Shown here one piece after another: positions 8,153 to 19,800 of a stretch of DNA of 64,000 nucleotides; position 1 is the stretch's first letter; every line of letters begins with the position of its first letter. The stretch is from Phycisphaeraceae bacterium. GTDB lineage: Bacteria > Planctomycetota > Phycisphaerae > Phycisphaerales > Phycisphaeraceae. The stretch is taken from contig JAVKCD010000025.1 in the NCBI GenBank assembly GCA_040222855.1, positions 620,001 to 684,000 of the forward strand, in the 5' to 3' direction. The notes beneath the pieces were generated by a model. The model did not search any database and was not told the DNA's origin. It saw only the letters and a program-made list of their open reading frames with translations. Both the position numbers and the translations under genes were made by a program.

Positions 8153-11100
8153 ATGAGCCGTTGGAATAAGAAGTTGCACCGAGATGAACCCGCGTTCGGC
8201 TACGGCATCCCAGCCCCCCTTGAACGACTCGAGGACCGGCTGTTGCTGACGGTTGACGTCAGCAACCCGATCAGCGATTTCACGGTAGCGGCGCAACTCA
8301 ATGACCAGTCAGTCGATCTCTTTAATGTCTTTACCGATCCCGACGCGATCTACCGCTTCACACTCACCAACTCCGTCGGCACAGCCAATGATTTCTTCGA
8401 CGTGGACCTGTTTGAGACCCAGACACCGATCACGGTCGCTAACTTCCGGGCCTACGCCGACAGCGGAGACTGGGTGAACACGCTGATTCACCGGGCTGTA
8501 TCTGGCTTCATCATCCAAGGCGGTGGGTTCAACATCAACCCGGCATCTGATGCTATCGGTGATGTCACGAGCCGGGGACAGATTCAGAACGAACCAGGCA
8601 TCTCCAACACGCGTGGCACGATCGCCATGGCTAAAGTTGGCGGGAACCCTAACTCAGCCACGAGCGAGTGGTTCTTCAACCTCGGAGATAACTCGGCAAA
8701 CCTGGATAACCAGAATGGCGGCTTCACCGCTTTCGGTGAGGTTCTCGGTGACGGCATGGATGTCATTGATGCCATCGCGGCTTTGAATCGCGCTGTGATC
8801 GCCGAGTTGCCTACCGATACCAACAATCCTTCAAATCCTCTAGTCCCTGTCCTTGATGACACCGCCAACCCCGTCCTCGACGACACCAACCTCATCAGCT
8901 TCTCGTCCATCCGTGAGGCTTTGACCTTCACTGTTCTTAGTTCCGATCCGAGCATCGTCTCCGCCTCGATCGACGCTGATGGCATTCTAACCCTCGACTA
9001 CAACGACGCTGCGAAAGGTGAGGCAACCATCACCGTTACGGCGACCGACGTGAATGGCAACGATACTGAAGAGCAGTTCATCGTCACCACCGAGGCGTCG
9101 ACGAGGCCGGACCTGGCCGTCCAGAGCGTGACCGATGACATCGCCACGCAGATCAGCCCCGATGTCACGACCGATGGCACCATCAATGTCACGATCGAGA
9201 ACCTCGGCGACGTCGATGTGCCCGAGGGCACCGAGATCCCCATCGGCGCCGTGCTCCGCCCCGTGGGCAACACTAATGACAGCCAAGACATCATCATCGG
9301 CACGTCCATCGTCACCGTTGGATCGGGCGACCTGACTTCCCTGGGGGGCACCCTCTCCGGCAGTATTCCCATCTCGATCCCTGCGGCAACGAACGTTGAT
9401 GAGTATGAGATTCGGGTGGTCCTGGACACACTCGATGTCATCGATGAACCCAATGAAACTAACAACGATCAGGTCTCCAGCACGGTCACGATCGCCAACA
9501 ACACCGACCTCAGCCCCACATCGGTGACCGCCTCGCTCTCCAGCAGTGGGGGCTTCTACACCCAGACCGGCAATCTGACCGGCACTGCCAGCGTCACCAT
9601 CCTCAATCGTGGCCTCGACCTCACGGGAACCACGACCATCGAGGTCGGCTTTGCCTTTCGGCCATTGAATGCGACCGATGACACCCAGGACATCGACCTG
9701 GGAAGCGTGAATGTTGACCTCGTGGACCTCGATCTCGGGAACACGCAGACCCTCACTGGCCTGGCGTTGACGATCCCTGATCTGCTCCCCATCGGCTCGT
9801 TTGTCCTGGTGGCCAAAGTCAACCAGAACGATACGCCCGCTGAGGACAACACGAACAACAACGAGGCAGAGACTTCAGCGACGGTCTTTACGGTCCAGGC
9901 GGGCCGCGACTTGTCGATCAGCCTCGACACCAACGACTTGCCCTCAACGATCACTCGCGGGACCGGCACGCCTGCAACAGCGGACATCACCGTCATCAAC
10001 GTCCTCGAAAGCCTCGATGCTGGACAGGAAGTCGCGGTCCAGTTCTTGCTCCGTCTGGTCGGCGCGATCGACAACACTGGCGACATCAGTGTTGGCACTC
10101 ATGACCTCACCCTCGGAGCCCTCGATTTCCTTGGCACCGAATCCTTCACGGACCTGGACATCACAGTCCCCGCTGATGCAGCCGTTGGCGCCTACAACCT
10201 CGTTGCTGTCATCGACTCGAATGATGCACTCGGCGAGTTCAACGAGAACAACAACGAGGCGGTTGACGCGGGGGTGGTGACGATTGTCGCCGAAGAACGC
10301 CTGTCCTCCGTTATTACCGCCACAACACTGCCTGTCAGCCTCCCCTACCAGCGAGAGTTCGTGGCCGAAGTCACCTTATCGATCACGAACAATGGCGTAA
10401 TCATTCCTGCGGGTCAAGATATCAATGTCGACTTCTTCCTACGCAGCAGCTCCGGAGATACAGCTCCTATCGGCTCAGTCCTGATTGACCAACTGGATGG
10501 ACTGGCCACTGGCGACACACAGGTCTTTGAGAATCTTCAAGTGACCATACCGTCGAGCATCGATATCACCGGTCAAGGCGTGATTGATCTCGCTCCCAAC
10601 GAGGCTCTCGCATTCGAACTCATTGCGAACGTTGACACCGGGTCCGTGCTGGACTCCGAACCACGTGAAGCAGACAACGTAGGTTTCATCGGATTCACAG
10701 TTATAAACAGGGCAGACTTAGCCGTCGTCTTAGATAGTTTTACCGGCATCACCGATGGCCAGATCGTGAACAACTCAGTTGGCGCTTCGGGCACGGTCAC
10801 GTTTGACATCAGAAACAATGGCATCAACACCCCAGGGTCTTCCTTCGATGAAGTTCCCTATCACGTCGTGCTGCGCCCGACTGGAGGCGGCCTTGACCGG
10901 GTCATCAGTGATCCAACCCTGACGATCAATCTCGAAGCTCTGGCACCCAACGCCGTAGAAACGATCACCGATCTCGATTTCAGCGTTCCAGATGACATCG
11001 CGCCGGGCGAATACCAGCTTATCGTCACCGTTAATTCTGAAAATGCAACTTCAGATGAAGCCAATGACGTTAATAACGAAGTGATCCTTGCCACAATCAC

Positions 11101-14100
11101 AGTCGATGCCCCCGACCTCACCGCCACGATCACGGGCACGACCCTCCCCGCAGCCATCCCGCAGGCAGACTCGCCGGGCACGGTGACCGTTGATCTCATC
11201 AACAACGGTCTGGATGTGGGGTCCTCTGTCAACATCGATGTCGAGGTCTTTCTTCGCCCAACGACTGGCCCGGACATCTCTATTGGCACAGCCACTGGCA
11301 TTGCCATCGATGGCCTTGCTACGGGATCGCCTCAATCAGAAGTCATCAACGTCAACATCCCCGCCTCACAGGACCTTGGCGAGTACACTCTGGTCGTCGT
11401 TGTCGACACTGGCGATGCCGTGACCGAAACCGACGAAACCAACAACGCCGTGACCGGCGACACCATCACCATCGCCGACGCTCCCGATCTGACCGGCGCA
11501 ATCACGGCGACCAGCCTGCCTCTCGTGCTGGATCAGTCGGCGACCGCCGGGACCGTGACGGTTGATCTGATCAACAACGGTCTTACGGTGGGGAACCCTG
11601 TCGCCATCGATGTCGAGATCTTCCTCCGCTCCGCAGATGATTCAGGTGATATCAGCATCGGCACGTCCACTGGCATTGACATCAGCGACCTGACGGCAGG
11701 CTCCCCACAGTCGGCTGTCATTAGCATCAATATCCCCGCCGCACTAGCCCTCGGTACCTACACCCTGGTGGTCGCCGTCGATACCGGCGACTCGGTAGCC
11801 GAAACCGACGAAACCAACAACACCGTCACCGGCAGCACCATCACCATCGCCGACGGGCCCGATCTGACCGCCACAATCACCGGGAGCACTCTACCCACAG
11901 CAGTCGATCAGGCCGCTACCGCCGGAACCATCACGATCGACCTGATTAACAACGGCGTCGTCTTAGGCAATCCCGTTGTCATCGATATCCAGGTCGCTCT
12001 CCGACCCACCAGTGCGGTCGATGATTCAAACGACATCACCATCGGCTCGTCACTCGCCCTGGACGTGAGTGACCTCGCCGCAGGCACACCGCTAGGCGAG
12101 CTCATCAACGTCACCATCCCCGCGATGACCGCGCCCGATGACTACATCCTCATCGTCAAGATCGATACGGGCGATGATGTCGCCGAAACCAGCGAAGTCA
12201 ACAACACCGTCACCGGCGACACCATCACCGTCAACGCACCCGACCTCACCGGTCAGTTCACTGCAGTATCCGGTTTCGAGCGGTTCCTCGTTTTGGGCGC
12301 GGACGATACCGGCAACTCAGTCACCCTCCGCATCGACAACGCCTTCCTGGCCATCCCGAGTGCGACAACCATCGACGTGAGCATCGTCCTCCGCCCCTCA
12401 GCGGCCACGGACGCCTCGGGTGATGTCCTCCTCAATACAGACACCATCGACATCAGTTCACTGGCCGCTGGCGGGTCCACCACGCCGACGGTGATCTCCG
12501 CCGACATCACCGGCAATCCCTCAACTCTCCCCGTCGGTGATTACAGGGTCATCGCCATCCTCGACACCGGCGATGCGGTCACGGAGCAAGACGAGACCAA
12601 CAACCTTGTCATCGGCCCCACCGTGACGATCGTCCTCGGACCTGATCTGACGGGCACCCTCAGCCAGCCCGTTGTCAGCGGGTTCATTGACGGCGCAGGC
12701 GGCACCATCACCACCACACTCTCTCTGACCATCGGCCTCATTGATGTCCCCGGCGGACAGAGCGACATCACCGTGACCTTCGGGCTCAGAGCCGAAAGCG
12801 ATCCGGGCACCGGCCCCTTCGTGACCCTGGGCACTACAACCGTGGTGATCGCTGGCGAAACCGTCGGGACGGTGATTGATACGGTCGTCAACCTGACACT
12901 CAATAGCTCCACCGCCGTCGGTCTCTACGAGGTTGTGGGCTTCATTGATTCCAGCACCACCGCCCTCACCGACCCCGGCGACCTAACGGAGGAGAACGAA
13001 ACCAACAACATCGCCAGCGGGGCATTTATTACCGTCGGCGAACCCACCGTGGTCTCAGGCAATGAGATCGCTGACATCACCACCAACGCTTCGGCTGGTA
13101 ATCAGACGATCAATCTCTTCGATGTCTTCGATCATGGCAGCAATCTCTACCGCACAACGCTTCTGAACACACTGGCGGGGCAGGCTGACAGTTTCTTCAT
13201 CCAGCTGTTCGATGCTCAGGCCCCGAACACAGTGCTTAACTTTCTCAACTACGTCGAGAGGGGTGATTTCAACAGCTCTTTCTTCCAAAGACTAGCCTCA
13301 GGTTTCGTCCTCCAAGCGGGTGGCTTTACCTTCGATACCATCAGCGACCGACCGATTCGCGTCCAGACCGATGATCCTGTCGACAATGAGCCCGGTATAT
13401 CCAACACCCGCGGCACGCTCGCGATGGCCAAGGTAGCGGACGACCCGAACTCGGCAACCAGCCAGTGGTTCATCAATCTCAGCGACGACAACGCTGGCGT
13501 GGACGCGATCACAACGCCGAATGGCCTCGATTTCCAGAACGGCGGCTTTACCGTCTTCGGCCAAGTGATCAAGGGCAGCATGGACCTGATCGACGCGATC
13601 GCGGACCGCACGCCGAGTGACCTCTCAAACACACTTGGCAGCGATGTGTTCTCCGAAACCCCTCTCATCGACTCGGCGCTCCCCGGCGGGCTCGAGGACA
13701 ACCTGTTTATCTTCGAGTCTCTCAACGAAGACTTGGCGTTCTCTTTGAGCAATGACAACCCCGCCGTTGTCAATGCCGTCATCGATAACGTCACCGGCGA
13801 ACTAACCCTCGACTTCGTCAATGGCGGCTCAGGCACGGCAACCATCACCGTCACCGCCACCGACTCCGATGGACTCACCGCGCAGGATACCTTCACGATC
13901 ACAACCTCCGCAGAGCCCGACCTCAGCGGCGTAATCACCAACACAACACTAGACCCTGATGAACGCCTCCCCGTAGGCAGAACTCACAACTTCAACGCAT
14001 CGGTAGAGCTGACCAATCCCAGCGCGACCGCCCTTTCCGCGAGCCAGCAGGTCGCCGTGACGTTCGTCCTCCGCCCCGAAGGATCACCTGTTAGCCTCAA

Positions 14101-16858
14101 TGACATCATCCTAAGAACGCTCATCGTGAATGTCAGCAATCTGGCCCCGTCAGCCACCACCGCACTCAACAACGTCCGTCTGACCATCCCTGAGTTCATC
14201 CCACAGGACCGCTACGAGTTGCTGGCTATCATCGATTCAAGCAGCGATCTGGCAGAATCGAATGAAACCAACAACACGGCCTCCGCTGGCGCAGGCATCA
14301 ACACAATCATCGAACTGGATCAACCCGCCTTCGATCTCGGCATCGCATTCGGGAGCGCCTTAGACCTCCCCTCAACAACACTCACCTCCGGTGATGGCAC
14401 TCGAATCCGCGTCCCGATCGAGATCATCAACCTCGGCAATGACCGGATCCCCAACCGAGCCACGACCTTCGCCTCGTTCTACGCCAGGCCGTCTGGCTCA
14501 GCAGGCAGCAGCGAGGACATCCTGTTAACCGTGAATCGGTCCAGCTTTATCCGTGTCAACGCCAGCTCGCTCAACCCCGGACAGAGCAGACGCATCAACA
14601 CAACCATCGAGTTGCCACCCGACATGCCGATCGATGATTATCGAATCATCGCCGTGCTAGACCCACTGGTCGGTGTCTTTGACCCGACAACTGGTGAGTT
14701 TAGATCGGAGAGCAACCTCACCGACACCGCGTTCACCAACAACGAAGTCGTCTCCATCGGCACCATCGATGTGGTCACAGGGTCTGTTGATTTCTCCGCC
14801 TCGATCCGTAGAGAAACGCTGCCAGACACGACGCTAGCTGCCGAAAGCATCCGAGCCACGGTCTCCGTAGACCTCACCAACGTGGGCAACATCCGCAGCG
14901 CCAACGGCGCTACTGCCACCATTGAGGTGCGAGCCATCCTAGGGAGCACCGAAGTTGTTCTGGGGAGCGCCGAGAATGTACGCCTACCCGCCATCAAACC
15001 AGGTCAGAGCAGGACGATCAACGTCAGGCTCGATCTCCCCGATGGGCTGCCTCAAAGCATGACGATGAGTTCTGAGACCTGGACGATCGAGGCCGAGATC
15101 GTTGAACTCAACGGCATCACCGATGACAACCCGAGCAACGACACGACTGACTTCACTATCGAGGTCGCCAACCGTGCCGTCGATCTCACCATCGCACTTG
15201 ACGACACGACCGTTCCCGCTTCCGCCATCGGCGGGGGAGACGGTTCACCCATCCGGGTGCGTGCTACCGTCACCAACGAAGGCAGTGATCTCGTTCCCGC
15301 CGGATCGTCAGTTGAGGTTCGCGTCTACGCCAGCACAGATGGTGATCCAGCCAACACGGACAATGTCCTCCTGCCTAGCCACAACCGCCTCCAGGACGGG
15401 ACCATCGTCAACCTCAGCAACTTACGCCCCGGCCAGTCCAAACGAGTCAACCTGACCGTCGCGGTCCCGCCAGGGACCAACACCAACATGCTTGATGATG
15501 GCAACTATTTCCTTATTGTCGAAGTTGATTCCCTCGATGAAGTCGAAGAATCCGACGGCACGCCCGCCAGCACCGTCGCTGAAGACAACAACACCGACAC
15601 CAGCGCCGGCACGATCGCCATCGTCAACGGTGCTGTCGATATGGTTGCGAGCCTCGACCGCGTCAGCCTCCCACCGGCAGTCCTCAGAAGCCAGAGTTTC
15701 CGAGGTTCACTGCGCGTCATCATCGAGAACACCGGGACGACTGCTCTGGCTGCCGGGCAGAAGGTGGACATCGAAATCCAGATAGTCCGAATCAGTGGAG
15801 GGTCTGCCGTCACACGCGTGATTGGAACGGCTGAAAACGTGAGCGTGAGCCGTCTCGACGCCGCGAGAAGCATCTCACGCAACGTGCGCATCAGCTCGGA
15901 TGGCCTGCCAAGCGATGGTGTCTATGAAGTCCGTGCCGTGATCAACCCTCAGACCAGCATCGACGAGGACAACACCGACAACAACACCTCTGCTCTGGAT
16001 CAGGATGGCTCAACCGTGTCAATGGTTGTCTTAGGCGACGAATACAAAGACATCTCCTTAGCCTATGGCAGCAGGTTCTCGCTCCCAACATCGACCGTGA
16101 TCGCAGGGTCCAACACCCGTTTGTCGATTCCGGTTGAACTGACCAATCTTGGCAATGTCAACTTCGACCGCGGAGCCACCGCCACGCTCACCTACTTCGC
16201 CCGGCCGATCAGTGGGGCCAGCGATGGCTCTGATGATTACAGGCTCAGCCTCACCAACAACCAGACCTCACTCACCACGAGCATCTCCAACCTGCGCCCG
16301 GGACAGGTCAAAAACGCCAACGCCAACGTCACCCTCCCAGGCGGAATGCCGACAGGTAACTACACCATCATCGTCGAAGCCACCGCAACCGGAGAGCGAA
16401 CCAGCAACCTCCCGTATGCGGGAGCCCCTTCAGTGCTCGGTAACAACCGGCTCACTTCCACAACCCGCTTGACCGTCCTAAACGACAACACCACCGACCT
16501 CGCGATCAGCGCCACGACGAATGGCTTTGACTCTACAACGCCCCTTGTTGGCACAATCACCGCCATCATCAGCAATGTGGGGAGCACTCGAATTGCTGCC
16601 AACCAGTTGATCGACCTCCAGGTCATCGCGACCAACAACGCCACCACGGCCCAGACAACCCTGTTGACCGTCCAGGACGTCTCGATTGCCTCCCTCGCCT
16701 CGGGCTCATCGCTCGATCGCGCACTCGCGATCAATGCGTCAGCCCTCGCAACCGGAACCTACACCATCGAACTGATCGGCACCCCGAAGCCTTCGCTGAT
16801 CGAAACCAGCTCATCCAACAACCGTACCACGGTCTTCTCCGACTTTAACAGAGCCTGA
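8153..16858 (+). CDS. Giant surface/secreted protein: two cyclophilin-type domains within an array of CARDB-like modules
   Basis: 2901 residues. The ATG at 8153 is chosen because MSRWNKKLH and the planctomycetal N-terminal motif LERLEDRLLLT (about residues 23-33) follow; upstream codons look non-coding. Residues about 60-215 form a cyclophilin domain (HRAVSGFIIQGGGF, IAMAKVGGNPNSATSEWFFN, FGEVLGDGMDVID). About ten CARDB-like modules follow (PDL-type starts at about 9107, 9500 and onward, each ending in a TNN-type turn). A second cyclophilin domain spans about 1635-1830 (FFQRLASGFVLQAGGF, IAMAxx type); the usual His before Arg is Gln, but Arg, Phe and Gln of the active site remain. About seven further modules follow. 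There is no PEP-CTERM or C-terminal membrane anchor. CARDB modules are generally linked to adhesion; isomerase activity outside the cell is inference. Confidence 0.88.
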   Translation: MSRWNKKLHRDEPAFGYGIPAPLERLEDRLLLTVDVSNPISDFTVAAQLNDQSVDLFNVFTDPDAIYRFTLTNSVGTANDFFDVDLFETQTPITVANFRAYADSGDWVNTLIHRAVSGFIIQGGGFNINPASDAIGDVTSRGQIQNEPGISNTRGTIAMAKVGGNPNSATSEWFFNLGDNSANLDNQNGGFTAFGEVLGDGMDVIDAIAALNRAVIAELPTDTNNPSNPLVPVLDDTANPVLDDTNLISFSSIREALTFTVLSSDPSIVSASIDADGILTLDYNDAAKGEATITVTATDVNGNDTEEQFIVTTEASTRPDLAVQSVTDDIATQISPDVTTDGTINVTIENLGDVDVPEGTEIPIGAVLRPVGNTNDSQDIIIGTSIVTVGSGDLTSLGGTLSGSIPISIPAATNVDEYEIRVVLDTLDVIDEPNETNNDQVSSTVTIANNTDLSPTSVTASLSSSGGFYTQTGNLTGTASVTILNRGLDLTGTTTIEVGFAFRPLNATDDTQDIDLGSVNVDLVDLDLGNTQTLTGLALTIPDLLPIGSFVLVAKVNQNDTPAEDNTNNNEAETSATVFTVQAGRDLSISLDTNDLPSTITRGTGTPATADITVINVLESLDAGQEVAVQFLLRLVGAIDNTGDISVGTHDLTLGALDFLGTESFTDLDITVPADAAVGAYNLVAVIDSNDALGEFNENNNEAVDAGVVTIVAEERLSSVITATTLPVSLPYQREFVAEVTLSITNNGVIIPAGQDINVDFFLRSSSGDTAPIGSVLIDQLDGLATGDTQVFENLQVTIPSSIDITGQGVIDLAPNEALAFELIANVDTGSVLDSEPREADNVGFIGFTVINRADLAVVLDSFTGITDGQIVNNSVGASGTVTFDIRNNGINTPGSSFDEVPYHVVLRPTGGGLDRVISDPTLTINLEALAPNAVETITDLDFSVPDDIAPGEYQLIVTVNSENATSDEANDVNNEVILATITVDAPDLTATITGTTLPAAIPQADSPGTVTVDLINNGLDVGSSVNIDVEVFLRPTTGPDISIGTATGIAIDGLATGSPQSEVINVNIPASQDLGEYTLVVVVDTGDAVTETDETNNAVTGDTITIADAPDLTGAITATSLPLVLDQSATAGTVTVDLINNGLTVGNPVAIDVEIFLRSADDSGDISIGTSTGIDISDLTAGSPQSAVISINIPAALALGTYTLVVAVDTGDSVAETDETNNTVTGSTITIADGPDLTATITGSTLPTAVDQAATAGTITIDLINNGVVLGNPVVIDIQVALRPTSAVDDSNDITIGSSLALDVSDLAAGTPLGELINVTIPAMTAPDDYILIVKIDTGDDVAETSEVNNTVTGDTITVNAPDLTGQFTAVSGFERFLVLGADDTGNSVTLRIDNAFLAIPSATTIDVSIVLRPSAATDASGDVLLNTDTIDISSLAAGGSTTPTVISADITGNPSTLPVGDYRVIAILDTGDAVTEQDETNNLVIGPTVTIVLGPDLTGTLSQPVVSGFIDGAGGTITTTLSLTIGLIDVPGGQSDITVTFGLRAESDPGTGPFVTLGTTTVVIAGETVGTVIDTVVNLTLNSSTAVGLYEVVGFIDSSTTALTDPGDLTEENETNNIASGAFITVGEPTVVSGNEIADITTNASAGNQTINLFDVFDHGSNLYRTTLLNTLAGQADSFFIQLFDAQAPNTVLNFLNYVERGDFNSSFFQRLASGFVLQAGGFTFDTISDRPIRVQTDDPVDNEPGISNTRGTLAMAKVADDPNSATSQWFINLSDDNAGVDAITTPNGLDFQNGGFTVFGQVIKGSMDLIDAIADRTPSDLSNTLGSDVFSETPLIDSALPGGLEDNLFIFESLNEDLAFSLSNDNPAVVNAVIDNVTGELTLDFVNGGSGTATITVTATDSDGLTAQDTFTITTSAEPDLSGVITNTTLDPDERLPVGRTHNFNASVELTNPSATALSASQQVAVTFVLRPEGSPVSLNDIILRTLIVNVSNLAPSATTALNNVRLTIPEFIPQDRYELLAIIDSSSDLAESNETNNTASAGAGINTIIELDQPAFDLGIAFGSALDLPSTTLTSGDGTRIRVPIEIINLGNDRIPNRATTFASFYARPSGSAGSSEDILLTVNRSSFIRVNASSLNPGQSRRINTTIELPPDMPIDDYRIIAVLDPLVGVFDPTTGEFRSESNLTDTAFTNNEVVSIGTIDVVTGSVDFSASIRRETLPDTTLAAESIRATVSVDLTNVGNIRSANGATATIEVRAILGSTEVVLGSAENVRLPAIKPGQSRTINVRLDLPDGLPQSMTMSSETWTIEAEIVELNGITDDNPSNDTTDFTIEVANRAVDLTIALDDTTVPASAIGGGDGSPIRVRATVTNEGSDLVPAGSSVEVRVYASTDGDPANTDNVLLPSHNRLQDGTIVNLSNLRPGQSKRVNLTVAVPPGTNTNMLDDGNYFLIVEVDSLDEVEESDGTPASTVAEDNNTDTSAGTIAIVNGAVDMVASLDRVSLPPAVLRSQSFRGSLRVIIENTGTTALAAGQKVDIEIQIVRISGGSAVTRVIGTAENVSVSRLDAARSISRNVRISSDGLPSDGVYEVRAVINPQTSIDEDNTDNNTSALDQDGSTVSMVVLGDEYKDISLAYGSRFSLPTSTVIAGSNTRLSIPVELTNLGNVNFDRGATATLTYFARPISGASDGSDDYRLSLTNNQTSLTTSISNLRPGQVKNANANVTLPGGMPTGNYTIIVEATATGERTSNLPYAGAPSVLGNNRLTSTTRLTVLNDNTTDLAISATTNGFDSTTPLVGTITAIISNVGSTRIAANQLIDLQVIATNNATTAQTTLLTVQDVSIASLASGSSLDRALAINASALATGTYTIELIGTPKPSLIETSSSNNRTTVFSDFNRA
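11111..12238 (+). repeat. Three consecutive near-identical CARDB-coding units of about 375 bases
   Basis: Units start at 11111, 11483 and 11858 and the next module starts at 12239, giving steps of 372, 375 and 381 bases. Each encodes PDLT at its start and an ETDETNN/ETSEVNN turn followed by a GDTITI-type strand at its end. Similarity is visible at nucleotide level, for example in the repeated GACGAAACCAACAAC segments, unlike the other modules of the protein, which are diverged. This suggests recent tandem duplication within the gene. Confidence 0.75.
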
Positions 16859-16879
16859 GCCATCGCTGTTTGAGTGCTC

Positions 16880-16885
16880 TAAGCT
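16880..16885 (+). promoter_or_regulatory. Candidate -10 element (TAAGCT) for leaderless hrpA
   Basis: TAAGCT lies seven bases before the hrpA ATG, and no Shine-Dalgarno is visible. The same hexamer with six-base spacing precedes the histidine kinase start at 48265. A -35 is not clear. Confidence 0.35.
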
Positions 16886-16892
16886 ACTGCCC

Positions 16893-19800
16893 ATGCCACG
16901 GAGCGATCAGGTTGATTGGACACGACTCACCGCCCGACTCGACCGAGTCATGGCCGCAGATCGCGCCCACCTCAAAGACCTGATTAAACGCTGCCAAAAC
17001 GCCGAGCGCGATGGCCACGCTTACGACCAGCACCGCGCACGCCTCGATCAGCGGATCGAAGCCTCTCAAGCACGCTACGAAAACAGACGCGCCCGGCGGC
17101 CAGCGATCAGCTACCCCGTTGACCTACCCATCACTGCTCATGCCGATCAAATCGCCGACCTCATCAGGGATCACCAGGCCATCGTTATCTGCGGAGAGAC
17201 CGGCTCCGGCAAATCAACCCAGCTCCCCATGATCGCCCTCCAGGCAGGCCGAGGCGTCAGCGGGCTCATCGGCCACACCCAGCCAAGACGGATCGCCGCC
17301 CGATCGGTCGCCGCGCGCGTCGCCGAAGAGCTTGGCTCACCGCTTGGCCGCGACGTCGGGTTCAAAATCCGCTTCACCGACACCACCTCTGCCGACGGCT
17401 ATATCAAAGTCATGACCGATGGCGTCCTGCTCGCCGAACTCCAGAGCGACCCACTGCTGACCGCCTACGACACCCTAATCATCGACGAAGCCCACGAACG
17501 CTCCCTTAACATCGACTTCCTCCTCGCCGCACTCCGCAGAATCCTCGACCGACGCACCGACCTCAAGCTCCTGATGACCTCGGCCACCATCGACCCCAAA
17601 CGCTTCAGCGATCACTTCGCCACCCAAGGCAAACCCGCCCCCATCGTCGAAGTCGCCGGCCGCAGCTACCCCGTCGATGTCCGTTACCGACCCGTCGAAC
17701 CCACGGAATCAAACCCCGAAGGGGACCCCACACGCGCCCTCATGGATGCCATCGACGAAGCCTTCCACGATGGCCCCGGCGATGTCCTCGTCTTCGTCGC
17801 TACCGAACGTGATGTCCGTGAAACCTCCCGACTGCTCCGCGGACGGTATGAAACCAAACGATCCAACAGCGTCGATATCCTTCCTCTCTACGCACGGCTC
17901 ACCAGCCCCGAACAGAACCGCGTCTTCCGGGCTCACCAACGCCGACGTATCGTCATCGCCACCAACGTCGCCGAATCCTCCATCACCGTCCCCGGCGTGC
18001 GCTACGTCGTCGATACCGGGCTCGCCCGCATCAGCCGCTTCTCTTCAAGAGCCCGCGTCCAGCGATTGCCCATCGAACCGGTCTCGAAAGCCTCCGCCGA
18101 CCAGCGCAAAGGACGCTGCGGCCGCGTCGGACCCGGCGTCTGCATCAGACTTTTTAGCGAAGAAGACTACGAAGCCCGCGAGGCCTACACCCCACCCGAA
18201 ATCCTGCGCACCAACCTCGCCGCCGTCATCCTCAGGTCCATGGGCCTCGGCCTGGGCACCCTCGAACGCCTGCCTCTTTTAGAACAGCCCCGTCCCACCC
18301 GGATCAGCGATGGCCGTAAAACCCTCTACGAACTCGGAGCCATCGACAACAACGGCAAGCTCTCGCGCATCGGCCAGCAACTCGCGCGAATGCCCGTTGA
18401 CCCACGCGTCGGTCGCATGGTCTTTGCAGCCGACCGGGAAAATGCCCTCAGCGAGGTCATCATCATCGCCGCAGCCCTCGAGGTAGGCGACCCCAGAGAC
18501 CGACCCGCCGAACAGACCACCCAGGCCGACGCCGCCCACGATCGGTTCGCAGACGAACGCAGCGACTTCATGGCCTACCTCGAACTCTGGGATTTCTATC
18601 ACGACCTCAAGGATAAACTCTCCCGTAATCAACTTCGAAAAGCCTGCGCCCAAAACTTCCTCTCTCCGACGCGCATGCACGAATGGACCGAGATTCACCG
18701 CCAACTCCGCGAGGTCGCCCTCGCCGGCGGACTCAAGCCCCAGCCAAGGAAAGACGACTTCGACGCCATCCACCGCTCTCTCCTGACCGGCCTGCTCAGC
18801 GGATTGGCTTACCTCAAGGACGAGCGCGAGTACATCGGCGCTGGCAATCAGAAACTCGTCCTCTGGCCCGGGTCCGGACTCGCAAAACGCAAGCCCAAGT
18901 GGATCGTCGCCGCAGAGCTGGTCGAAACCACACGCCGCTTCGCCCGCACCGTTGCCCAGGTCGATCCCAACTGGATCGAACCACTCGCAGAGCACCTCAT
19001 CAAGCGCAGCTACCGCGAGCCGCTATGGGATCGCGCCGCCGGCAGTGTTATGGCCGACGAGCGCGTCTCGCTCTTCGGCCTCCCGGTCATTCCAAAACGT
19101 CGCGTCCGCTACGGCCGTATTGATCCCCAGGCCAGTCGTAAGATCTTCATCCACCAAGCCCTCGTCGCTGGTGATGTCGATCTGATCGATAAAGCCTTCC
19201 AGGCCAACCGCGAACTCGTCGGCCAGATCGAAGTCCTCGAAGCCAAAGCCCGAAAACGCGGTCTCCTCGCCGAATCCCACGCCATCTACGACTACTACGA
19301 CAAAACACTTCCCGCTGGCGTCTTCGATGTCGTCACACTCCGCCAATGGCTCAAGCAGGAGCGACAACGCAACCCCAACGCCATGCGCATGAGCCGCAAG
19401 GACGCCCTCAAAGAGGATGCCGACTGGGTCACGCCCGAAGCCTTCCCCGACACCATCCGCTTCGGCCGACTCGACCTGCCCCTGGTCTACCGACTCGAAC
19501 CCGGCGATCAACGCGATGGCGTCACCGTCGAGGTCCCGCGCGAGGCCGTCGGCCAGCTCGACGCCCACCGCATCAACTGGCTTGTTCCGGGACTGCTACC
19601 CGAAAAGATCGAAAGCCTTATCCGCCTGCTCCCCAAGGAAACCCGACGACGCCTTGTCCCCGCCCCAGAGATCGCACGCAAGGCCGCTAGCCTCCTCGCC
19701 TTCGGCCACGGCGGCTTCCGCGAAGCCCTCGCCCGAACACTCACTGATCTCGCCCAGGCACCTGTCGAAGCCAACTGGATCAACACCACCCGCGTCGAAC

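Noticed and set aside
11111-12238. CRISPR-like repeat array
   Set aside because: The repeats are about 375 bases, in frame and protein-coding; there are no short direct repeats with unique spacers anywhere.
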